Shown here piece by piece: positions 43,104-54,100 of a stretch of 64,000 bases of DNA. The notes below the pieces were generated by a model. It did not search any database, was not told where the DNA came from, and saw only the letters and a list, made by a program, of their open reading frames with translations. The stretch's first letter is position 1. Every line of letters begins with the position of its first letter. The translations under genes were made by a program, and so were the position numbers. Source of the DNA: Trichinella spiralis (taxonomy: Eukaryota > Nematoda > Enoplea > Trichinellida > Trichinellidae); NCBI GenBank assembly GCA_000181795.3, contig CM012955.1:12353643-12417642 (forward strand), given 5' to 3'.

Positions 43104-43109
43104 TTTATT
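43104..43109 (-). terminator. Probable poly(A) signal of the convergent membrane-protein gene
   Basis: TTTATT on the plus strand reads AATAAA on the minus strand, about 145 bases beyond the stop of the minus-strand gene. It faces the TSC2 signal, with only 45 bases between them, so the two 3' ends meet or overlap. Confidence 0.45.
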
Positions 43110-43197
43110 TCAATCCATCACCGAATAAAAATCACCAACCGAACAAATAGAATCTGTTCTATTCTATTCTAATAAATTACAGGTAGACAGAAGAAGA

Positions 43198-43222
43198 AAC
43201 TTCACCGAAAAGTTACAATATA

Positions 43223-43252
<30 letters not shown>
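43198..43252. repeat. TA dinucleotide run
   Basis: About twelve TA/AT units (43,226-43,250) lie directly after the stop codon of the minus-strand membrane-protein gene, in its 3' untranslated region. No function is evident. Confidence 0.8.
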
Positions 43253-43253
<1 letters not shown>

Positions 43254-43831
43254 CAAGGAATGTGATACTTTAAGTGGTAATCGGCTCCTGGAATTGTGGG
43301 CTTTTTGACTGACTGATAGAACAGCGCCATTGCATTGCCGAGAGACAAAAAGATACTGCCAACCGCTGCCACAAATAGCAAATCATAATTTGGGTCTTTT
43401 GCGCAGGAAATGAAAATTTTGCCCATTCGAACTGTAAACAGTGATAATATATGGGACATCGTCAAGAAAATCAAACCAATCGTTTCAACTTTAGACCATA
43501 TGCCCTGTTGTGATTTTTTAGCATGCAAAATAGCGCAATAGAGCATGAAAAAAATGCCTCCATACACTAGAAATTGGATCGTCAACAGGTAACCGCTGTT
43601 CTCACCATAGCCGATGTCGATGTTCACTGCCAGATGTTGTATAATTTTATCACTGTCTTTGATGAAATCACAAGAGAATTCTGAATTATCGATGACATCA
43701 TATAGGATCGTTGAATTTCTAAATTTATGAAGTACGATACCAAAATCCACCAGACAAATCAGACTCCCAATTGCCATCCAAATGATGATGAAACATTTTA
43801 TTCGATTCGCCTGGAACATTTCCGACGCCAT
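43253..43831 (-). CDS. Four-pass membrane protein, family not recognised
   Basis: A single coding exon of 193 codons including the stop. The protein (192 residues, starting MASEMFQANRIKCF) has four hydrophobic segments at about 13-35, 82-103, 115-137 and 150-170. The first extracellular-type loop (about 35-80) has one Cys and a possible N-glycosylation site (NST). The start chosen is the ATG at 43,831; an acceptor-like CTGCTTTAG lies 14 bases before it, so a 5' intron or trans-splicing is likely. The layout recalls small tetraspan families (MARVEL, DRAM/FRAG1 and others), but I see no diagnostic motif. The gene is tail-to-tail with TSC2. Confidence 0.75.
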
Positions 43832-43845
43832 TTTCAAATTCGAAT

Positions 43846-45859
43846 CTAAAGCAGAAAGCATTATTTTTGAAATTAGTACAATAAGAAGAAGAAGTAAATC
43901 TTGTTGACACAAAAACAAAACAATCTTGTTTGTGATTGGTTCACTTCAAAATTTCGGTAAGCAACAACGCAAGAAATAGCAACAAAATAGCTCAACAATC
44001 GATGTTATCACAATCAAAAATGACAAATAAATGAAAACTTCAACAAACAAGCCGTGTGTCGCTTACTTCTGAAGAATTGTGAAACTGTCGGGCACTTTAC
44101 TGTAAAAAATAATGATCATGTTTGACTGTTGACATTGTTGACAACATTGTATTCGAAATTTCACAGGTAAACTTCACTTATTGCTTTTAAAGTTTAATTG
44201 TGCTTGGAATTCGTTATACGATTTTAAAATGTGCATAATTAATTTCCCTACGGCGCCTCTTGTAAACACTGACATGGAGTTGACACGAAATGGTAAAATA
44301 GGATAAAAACAAAAATAACTTTACAAAAAAAATTACAAAAAATGATGTGAATTAGAAAAAAACATTTTTTGCCAAATTCACACTTTTAAAATAAATAACT
44401 ATCTATAGTTTTGTAAAAGCATTTTTTAAATAATGAGTCTATTATCATTATTAAATTGAAAACGTTTTTCCAATTGAGAAATATTGTTTTCATTTCATTT
44501 TATTACTTTAAAAGTTTTTGAATATTATCAACAACAATGTTAATACATACTGTTACGTTATTATACCAATATACCTACTTGATTACTATTATTTGTACTA
44601 GTTTTGTATAACTGTAATTGCACAGTTGTAAACTGTAGTTTTTGAAATATTAATTTTTACCTTGAAATATTACTTCCATTAGCCTTCATTTTAAAATGAC
44701 AACTTCTTCTCATAAAAGGGAGTAGACTTTTTTAAGCAAAATATTCAACTTAAACAATGTATTTTTATTTGAAAATTGATCTTTGAAACAAACAAAGAAT
44801 TGATAACATGAAAAATAAAACGTTTCTCAATAGAAATGTTAAAAAAATAATGTACTAAACTAAACAGTTTGTCGCCATCATTTAATCATTGTACGTTTCA
44901 CACAGTACAGTAATAATGATAAGTATGCATTAAATGTGATTGGTTGATTTTGAAAATTCATGCGTGTGACCTCCAAATAGCATAATTTTCAAAATTAGCC
45001 AATCACAAATAATGTCCGCTTTTTACGATTACTATTACTATGATGATCATAGCATGTATTCATGAAGTGTTGAGAATCATTTATTTTGTTCAAATAAATT
45101 TCTATTCAGTAAAATGTGCTGATTAATTATTTTTTAATCTGAATTTTATCGACTAATTCATATAAAATAGTTAGCAAAAGCATTTGAATTTAAATAGTTT
45201 ATGTTAAAGCTCGAAATATTTTGATGTAATACTGATAACAAATGAATTTGTAGAAAAAAATTGATCATACTTTATAAAATAATAATTTAACTTGTGCTAT
45301 CATGCATTTTAATCAAATCAATCTCAAACAGCCGACTTGAAATCACAAATCATTTATTGCGCACTAAATTCAGAAAAAGAATGGTGCTAAAATGTCGCTG
45401 TTGACGGATTTCTTCAGCTGTTTTAATAATAGCTGGAGCTACCGCTTTTCGCATTTTGCTCCGGCGCATTTGCTTTCGTCAGTTTCAAATTTCATCAGTA
45501 TGAATTTTCAAGTTGCGAAAGAAAATCTTCCTGTTGGGGATTTTCATTTATTCAGCCAACTTTTTGACTTGGTGAAAGCGTCGTCGATGAGCGGAGGGAA
45601 CATTTTCGACAATAGAACAGTTGCAATTTGCATTTGTTAAATCTGGCCAATTTTCCGAACGTAAATTTGCAACAACACCAATCACCATTGCTGCGTACAT
45701 TTTTACTGCCCCCTCACTCTGCTGTGCTTCGGATAATCAACTTGCAGCAATAAGAAATTTGCATGAAGAGGTGAACCGTTGAACGCAGGTTGCAATCAAA
45801 ATCCGGTGACTAGCACGGAAACAGAGACAATTTTTGCAACACGTGTGAACAAACGAACG
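43846..45859. other. Intergenic region between two divergent membrane-protein genes
   Basis: The stretch is AT-rich up to about 45.4 kb with no supported gene. From about 45,400 a GC-richer part contains an open plus-strand frame of 82 codons (45,392-45,640), starting MSLLTDFFSCF. It has no clear splice partner or family, so I treat it as unproven, perhaps upstream sequence of the next gene. Confidence 0.45.
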
Positions 45860-46734
45860 ATGGTTACAAGCCAATTAGAAAACAAGCGGCGTTCTGGTGC
45901 TGTGCTGTCGACGCTTGCCGAAACAAGCCGTCATGACAACGCAGCCGCCGCTCACCGCAGCCGTCGTTTGTCAGCTAGCCGGAAACCGAAAGCGGAGGTA
46001 AAAGCCGGGTACATCATCTGGACTAGCAGCTTGCATGCATTTTAGCTTTTTGCTTTCAGCAGACGTCAACGCAGCGGAAATCACGCTCCGCCAGTCGAAC
46101 GTCGAACTCGCTTCTAGTCGAGTATACGAAGATGGAACAGCGTCGATCTAGACCGAGGCCGAGCATTTTCCGCCGTCCCACACATCTTTACAAACCTGCC
46201 AGACCGTGGGCTTGTCGCGTTTGCGGCTACATCTTCGGTATGTTCCATTTAGCTTTCGGTGTTGGCTTGCTTATTCTTGATTTGGCAACAAACTGGATTA
46301 CAGAAACTGTCTTTGCAATCACTGCCGGTATTTGTTTCGTCGTTACAGGCATTGCAAGTTTAATTGCAACGAAACGTTTAGACAAAGGCACTATCACTAT
46401 TTTGTTGCTTTTTTCAATCGTATCATTAATTTTAAGTTTAATTATCGTGATCGAATCGAGCACGTCCATAAACTACCTCTGTCACAAAGGCAGCTGTGCA
46501 GAACACGAAGCTACAGTGCGTGCTTGTTTGCTTATTCTATGCCTGATGGAAATGGTAAATGCAGTATTATCCTGTTTCATCAGCGTTCGGTCTTTGCTCG
46601 ATTGTGCTGATGCAGATTTAATCAAACCAATTTCTCCTGTTCGTGTTTTTCTGATTGGTCAAAAAAAACCATCTCTGAAAAACATAATTTCCTCTGAACA
46701 AGCGCATGCACTTATTACTGCTTCACATAAATAA
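45860..46734 (+). CDS. Four-pass membrane protein with basic N-terminal tail
   Basis: Two exons, 45860-45997 and 46060-46734, separated by a 62-base intron (donor GTAAAA, acceptor TGCTTTCAG). The phases join, giving 270 residues. The N-terminal about 90 residues are Arg/Ser/Lys-rich and probably cytosolic (SRRLSASRKPK, QRKSRSASRTS, EQRRSRPRPS). Four hydrophobic segments follow, starting at GYIFGMFHLAFGVGLLI, FAITAGICFVVTGIA, ILLLFSIVSLILSLII and ACLLILCLMEMVNAVL, and then a short tail. The last loop holds two Cys (NYLCHKGSC). If the intron is not used, translation would start at the ATG at 46,132 and give 200 residues. The family is not recognised. Confidence 0.68.
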
Positions 46735-46812
46735 TCATTTACAACTGTATGATCATTTTTATACTGTAAATTGTCGTTTATTTTTATTTTTTGAATCACA
46801 TTTGCTATCAAT

Positions 46813-46818
46813 AATAAA
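46813..46818 (+). terminator. Probable poly(A) signal of the four-pass protein gene
   Basis: AATAAA lies 78 bases past the stop codon, followed by T-rich sequence. It is the first canonical signal after the gene. Confidence 0.5.
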
Positions 46819-49209
46819 AGTAACTGCATCGAATGATTTCTGTTATCGAATCTTGCTTATTAGCTATCTATGGATAGACTGTTGAGATTCAAGAATAAAC
46901 ACAATTTAATTGAAACTGATAAAATGTATAAATTTACATGATATTCCTACAAAACTACATTTGTTTGACGTTCACAATATATTGTAACATGGAGAAAATC
47001 GAAATTCATCCTTACACGCCTACTTTGTTTATAAAAGTTGGAAACTATTCAATTATAAACAGACATGATTTGCAACAGTTTGTGTAATTTTTGAAATATT
47101 TCGAATGAACTGTTCTGTTCAATGTATACTGATTTAATAGTTGTATAAAGATGAAAAAATCTGCATAAAGAAAATAAAGTAATTTATCCATATACAATTT
47201 TAAGAAAACATCGCGGAATAAACATAGAAATTAAAAGCATTTTCTATTAAAAAAAATGAAATAAATTCCATCTATTTAAAAATTACAGTTAAAGTTTCAA
47301 AAAATAAATGCACTCTCGTCATTTGACTAATGATAATACAATAATCACAAGGAAGAAAAAACTCTTTCAACTTCGACTTTTTTTTAGCCAAAATCAATGA
47401 AAACGTCGACATTGCCAGACATATTTTCGTCAGCATATATGCTGAATTTGAAGTTGTCTCTAGTGCAGGAAAAAATATTTAAAAAAATCAAATGACGCAT
47501 TCGACTGAAAAAAAAATATTAACATGCACGAGAAAAATATCTTGATTGAAAAAAAGCAAAAAACATAAATTCCACATTTTTGCGCTTTGTGTCAGAATTT
47601 GTTGCGTTGATTTTCAATCACAGGCGTTGTTTGTAAGGGAAAAAAGATGGATGCAGAAAAAGGGGGATAATAAGCTGGTGAAAAAAGTAGATCACCGACC
47701 GATCGACAGACATTTAAAAAGTACACAAATAAATGGTGGTGGTGGTGGCCGTTTACGTTGTTGTTGCATTTTCCTCGAAGTTTAAATTGACAGAAATTCA
47801 CTGACAGAAAATAATTAATTATATTTTGAATAGCAAAAATTGACGGAAAAATGAAAAATAATTTCTTCCCGGAAATAGCTGGAAGAAAAGTTATTTCAAC
47901 AGTGAGCATTATTATTATTATTATTATTATTCAAATAGAAAATGCGCATATCAATAGTTGAAAACCAAGTTTACAATTGATAAAAATTAAAATCAGTATA
48001 AGACATTTGAATAGAAATACTGTAATTGAAATTTGATATTTATAAAAAATTTTTTGTAAAATCAAAAACATTTTGCTGTTTGATTGATCGTTGAAGAAAA
48101 AAAATCCATTTGCATATTTTCATCTCACTCAAATAATTTACAATTTGTTACTGTGAAATAATTATTTTTTTGTTAATTTCTATTAAAAAAGAGAATTTTT
48201 ATTATTGTCTGATGGGTCATGATTAATTTTTGTTTTTTTCTGTTATGAGAGAATTTCATTTGAAATTATTAAACAGTGATTTGGAAAATTGTTTGTTTGC
48301 ACAGCTCGTAACAATTGGCCCCAGTCGTGGATGATACGGGGACCAATTTTTCTGGCCGTTGTTGAATTATGCAAATTTTCATCAACATGTCAAAATTTGT
48401 ACATAAAAATCTTTTCACAAAAATGAGGTTACAGAAATGTTGAACTATTCGCCATTTTTCAAATTTCAAATTGTAGACAAAACATCGTTTGTGGATTGTT
48501 TTGACTGAAAAAACCGGTTTTCCACTTATTTTCGCGCCCTCGAAAATACTTTCAAAAGTATTTTGCGCGTCAGCGATACACACATACGCCTCATTTTTTC
48601 CAAATAATGTATACGTGGTTTTTGTGCTGCGTTGCTACCAACCGCCGCCGTCGATGTTGCTGCCGTTAGCACTCACTGATGGTCGATGTGGTCTACACAA
48701 CTGTCCCATGAACGACATGGCAATTGATATAATTTTTCAACCGAAGGTAAGTAGAAATTTTCGATATTTCATATTTTTATCATTGGTTGATATTGTTGTG
48801 TGGTTTTGCTTTATTTCACCTTTGTCAATTCACCTATGAATAAGTTCACAAATTCTACGATGATGATCACCTAAAATTTTATCGCTTTCGTATTACAATA
48901 AGCGGTCATCAGTGGCGCATGGTTTAGATTTAGCAACGAAAAGGAATTTGCATTCTACAAATGATATTGTTATTAGTTTGAGAAAACCATCACGGGCCAA
49001 AGTTTTTGTAACTTGCTAGCACAAAGTTTCTGAAAGCGATGGGAGAGAGAGAGAGGAAGAATATTAAAATTCAATCACACCATATAACTAATAATCACGA
49101 AACCAAGTTTCACCAATTAGATAGAATATGCAAAGTTGAATTTAAGGATCGGAAAATGTTGTAGAGAATTTCACTGCTGGCAGGGTTCAAAAATTGCTGT
49201 TGTCTCTCT
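46819..49209. other. Intergenic, AT-rich; zyxin 3' region at right end
   Basis: Apart from the exon candidate at 48,654-48,746, I see no gene. A GGT run lies at about 47,733-47,748, an ATT run at about 47,908-47,931 and a GA run near 49,045-49,054. The part next to 49,210 should be the 3' untranslated region of the LIM gene. Confidence 0.5.
48654..48746 (+). CDS. Weak candidate first exon
   Basis: The plus strand reads ATG TTG CTG CCG onward, giving MLLPLALTDGRCGLHNCP and MNDMAIDIIFQPK, then a consensus donor GTAAGTAG in phase 0. The GC-richer composition (CCGCCGCCG just before) differs from the flanks. No downstream plus-strand exon was found; the zyxin gene occupies the minus strand there. 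It may be an untranslated exon or chance. Confidence 0.22.
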
Positions 49210-51121
49210 CTAATTTGTCATTTGACGAACACGATTGATATTGCAATCTTTGCAAAGAATATGATTGTCGAGTGGATAGCACTCGTGGCCTTCGACTTTG
49301 GAAGTCAATTTCAAGCCACAATCCTGAAATTGATTATGCCTATGTAATTTATGCAAATTAACGCTTGAAAAATACGTACTTCGCAACGATAACAATCAAC
49401 GTGAAAACTTCTGTCCAGTGCAACAATTCGAACCGACTCTTGGTTTCCTTCTTCGGGTACAATTGGTTTCGAACAGATTGCACATCTGGGGGCATATTTC
49501 CTGCAATTATTCTTCCCGTTATGCACAAATAATAAGTTTATTTTTTTCTGTGTGCAAAATGAATTTATTTACTCGTGAAAGCAGTTCACACAGTGTACGA
49601 GACCATTCGAATCAACTGTAAATGGTACTCCATCCAAACATCTGTTGCACGATGAACATGTAAAGCAGGATGGGTGATAAGGTTTGCCAGTAGCACGGAG
49701 CATCTAAATTTACACAAATTAATCAAACCCAACAACTGTAATGCTTCAATACCTTTTCAGTAATTGGCGCATTGCATGCACTGCATTTTTCCAAAGTATC
49801 CAGATAATCTTTCTCGCAATAAGGCTTCTGATCGACAGCATAAAATGATTTTCCAGCCAATCCTTCTCCTAAATTTTCAAACTGAATTAATTATCTGCTC
49901 CACAACTAGACTAGGATGTACAAAGTACCGCATTTTACACAGGTGAAACAGTCAACGTGATAAGTCTGATCTAGTGCTGTGCATGCTTTTCCCGATGATA
50001 TACTTTCACCGCACTTGGAACATTCTTCTATAAAAGGAAAACAAAACTAAACGTATGCCCAATTATTTGATATTAATTACATTTATAAATTTGTTCAAAA
50101 ATTAAAAATAATCCAATTTATTGATTATTCAGTACTGTTGTGAAAAACGTTATGCATCGTTAATTAATCGTGTGATGTTGTTTGTATGGTAGAAATGTTA
50201 TAAGAAAATTGCAAGAAAAAAATATTTTTTCTAATTATTTTTAGACTAAGCTTTTTCTATTATTATTATTATTCAATTTTGAAATTTAAATTATATTTGA
50301 AGCAGAATGACGGCTGTGGTTATTGCACAAAATGTTCAGGGTGATTTTCTTAAAATAAAATTAACGCGTCATTGTGAATTTCAAAAATGTTGCCGCCAGT
50401 TGATTTACTCGAACAGCAGAAGCATAAATTAAAGTCGCATATTTGCATTGTACGTTTGAACATTAATGTCTGCAAGAAAAATTACCGCTCTTGTTGTTCA
50501 AAGTTGAAGGTCTAGTGGAAATGGTCATTTGAATATACTAGGCATGTAGCATTTTTCCTATTGATGAAAATTAACATTTCTGAATTGATCGTTTACAAAC
50601 TTTTCTGGGTCAAATGGTACTTTTAAAAATCCATTCAAATGAGATTACTGTTCAGATAATGTGAAATCAACAACAATAATTCAGTTTGAACTTGGTGATT
50701 CTTGTAAGTCAGATGCGGAGAATTATCGATCTTCAGATCAATCATAAAATTTCATGCAAGCACACTTTTGCCTTTTTACTGGCCACGTTTCTTTTGCCCA
50801 TTGTCGGCGTCAACAAGTACTCGATAAATTCTTAACTTCGTTTTAACAATTTCTAACCCCAAACTAAAATTAGAATCACCATCACAGCAATTGCTGTTTG
50901 TTCAACACAATATCTTTCCCTTTTATCTATTTTACAACATTTCTCTCTTTTGGACTTAATTGGGTTTTTTTTTCAAAAAAAAGGAAAAAAAGTTATCCCA
51001 ACAATAATAATATTATTATTATTATAAAATTTTAATACAAATCAAAAGTGAAGAATTAAAAACAAGAAAAGTCATTTAAACTCGACCGACCGATCAATTT
51101 ACCTGTCGTACTACTTGCCAT
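49210..51121 (-). CDS. Zyxin-like gene, short LIM-only isoform
   Basis: An ATG at 51,121 reads MASSTT and meets a donor (CAG/GTAAAT) after 19 bases, in phase 1. This is the same phase as the end of the long-isoform exon 54731, so both can join the exon starting at 50,027 and continue EECSKCG. The product would be 199 residues, almost only the three LIM domains. From memory, the C. elegans zyx-1 gene also makes a LIM-only form, which supports the reading. The promoter would sit inside the 4.7 kb intron. No transcript evidence is available here. Confidence 0.55.
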
Positions 51122-54100
51122 AGTGGAAAGAGGAAATTGGAAACTCTTTTCGGAAAACAGTTTTTCCAAAGCCGCCGAAAATAAGTAAAGAATCTAAAGC
51201 ACAGCTAACAGCTGCCCCAACATCGAACACCGCTCAAATATGTTCCACTAGTCTTGTTGGGCGAAATGATTGGACAAAAATTTCAATAGGTGGAGCTTCA
51301 AGAGGAAACGCCAATATCGCTGATATGATGCAGCAAAGCTTATTTCTACGTAACTTTGCTTGTTCATAAAATTGTGGAAGAAGACGACAACAACAACAAC
51401 AACAACAATGGGGAAAAGAAAAAACACAATCCAAGAAAGAAATGATTATTCAATGTTGAAAGTGAAGTGGGTGGGGGAGGGGGGAGGAAAGCAAAAAGCC
51501 ATAAAAAGTATTTTACTGTGGTTAAATCAATATAGAACAAGTGGCTTTTCAAATTTAGCTAATGAATCATAGACAAAGTAACCGCTTTGAGTAAACTTGG
51601 CCGACTTGATTTTATTTCTTGGCAAGAATGCGTCAGGTGGAATTTAATTATTAAAACTTGTACGATGATTTATGAATTTTAGTTTGGAGAAGAAGTCAAA
51701 GGAAAATCCCTCCAATGAGATATTAAATATTGTCTGGATATGAAAAATTGTCTTAAAAGTTGAAAGAGAAAAAAATTCTCTCCAAAAAAAGCATGTTGTC
51801 AAGAAATAAAATCTTTCATAGAAAAGCAAACTCACGTCACATTTTTCTTGTTTCAAACTCTGCTTTATCAGTTTTCAACAACAAACGACAGACAATATTT
51901 CATTCACGAAATGTAATTTATTCGCTAGAAAATTCTTATTTAATTCAATCATTCAAAAAAAATACAACCGGGTTTTTTTTCATACAACTGTTTTTCAAAA
52001 ATTTTACATTTGAATGAGATAAATTTGTCGTCGAATATGTTAAACTGTTTTAATAATAATAATAATTGTTGTTGTTGTTTTAAATATCAACGTGGCGATT
52101 ATGCATAAATTAGATGTAAATTTATAAATCTGATTGAAAGAAATTTCAATTTGATAAATAAATTGTTCCACTCATCTCAGATTCATTGAGATGCAATTAA
52201 TTGCGTGTGAATTTCATGATAAACAAGCAAGCCATAATAATAATGACATGCCAACCGACGGTTGTTCTCTGCTTTTCCACTGCTATTTCTCCCTCAGTGG
52301 TACTAAAAGTTGGTTGAGCTGAGCAGCGCGATGAATATAAAAATAATATTAGCTTTTTTTTCTAATGAAATTTATGTGATTTGACGAAAAAATTTAACAC
52401 GGAAAAAAACAACAAAAGCTTTTATTATTATAATGCTGCCGAAAGGTGTGAAAATTCAGACCAACTTGTTCATTTGAAAGCTTCAATATTTATCTCGATT
52501 GCTCTACTTACATACATACACACACATAACTAATTCCCTCGAGCATTGCTTTCAAATGCAAATGTGTGATGAAATTGCAAATAGTTGCACACTCAACTTC
52601 TTATTTCTTGTTTATACCTATTAAAATTTTATCAGCATTTATCTCTCCCTGAATTTCTGATGATCTTCTTTATACAATAAGCATTATATTTTATTATTAT
52701 CTATTTGAAAACAGTTGCATGAGAATTGATATCAATTTTTCGCGAGATGATGATCAAGTATTTATTTATTTATCAATTTATTCTTGCACTAATAGAGAGA
52801 GAGAGAGAGAGAGAGATGAATGGCTGTTTATGCTTATAAATGAAAACAAGTTTGTTTAAAGAAATTTAAATTTTCCACCAAAATAATTACATTCCAATCT
52901 GGAAAATAAAACGAGCCGGAAAAATTAATTATTCAACGATTGATTCAGATCTTTTTTTTTTAAATCTACTTTGCTAAATTCACAGCGGTAGTAGAAAATG
53001 GTCCGCTTATCGATATCAATGACGACGGATCAATCGTAAATCATCAAGCAAATGGAAAACGTATAAATCCAATCTAGCCACTTTTTCCCTAGCTTTCACA
53101 ATCCACAATTACCACAGACGGTGACCGTTCAGTGGAATGAATATATTTTTTTTTTTCAATAATTGCCACTATTTGGAGAGATCGTTTGACAAATGACGAA
53201 ATGTGATCCATTTTCTTAATTTCTTCTCCTACTCCTCTTTACACATAAACAACTACTTTAAAATTGACAGGCAATTTTTGTATAAATTGAAAATTTTCAA
53301 CTTCATATTCTATGCATTGCATGAAAAAAGATGCACTACCAGTTGAATGAGTATATTTTCAATTTTATTAATGAGAAAGGTTTTTTTCATCTTTTTTTTC
53401 CCTTGCATCAACCATCCATCCCACCGCATATCGTAAATTTCCAAAGTTTAATTAGAAGCGAAAAAAAAATCATTTTCCATCTTGAAAGCTACTGAGCAAA
53501 AAGGAAAAATAGAAAATGTTATATCTGTTTTGGTGGTTTGATTAAAAAAAATTAAATTTAATTTCAAAAAAAAACGACTGAATGGGGTTTTCCAATTTTG
53601 TGCGAAATGGTTCAATTTTAGGTGAATAATTGCGGCGGAAAAGGGAAATTGTTTTCTGTTTTTTCTTTGCAAAATCATCATCAGTATTATTATTATTGAT
53701 TTAATGAGAATGTAAATTTTGCGAGTCAATTTTACCATCGAATCCCAGCCAACAATAATAAATAACTATTTTCTATCGACTCGACAATTTTGAAGTGAAA
53801 TGAAATTCGAAATTTATAAACACTTTTTCAACAACAATCACCGCCGTAATATTATCGTCGTTTTTCTTTGTTTACAAAAAGAAAAACAACACCCGCCGAT
53901 TCGATTTCAACCGACGAATGACAATAAAAAAAATTTCCATAATTAACAATTCCACTCAGTCGATCAGTCAGTCAGTGAAGGGAAATTTGAAAAAATTTTT
54001 CTCCGGTCGAACAAAAGAAAGAGTTTTAGTTGAAAACCGGTTTTTTTTGTCAACAAAATGCTTTTAGCGAATTTCAAATGCCGGTCAAAATTCGTTCGGC

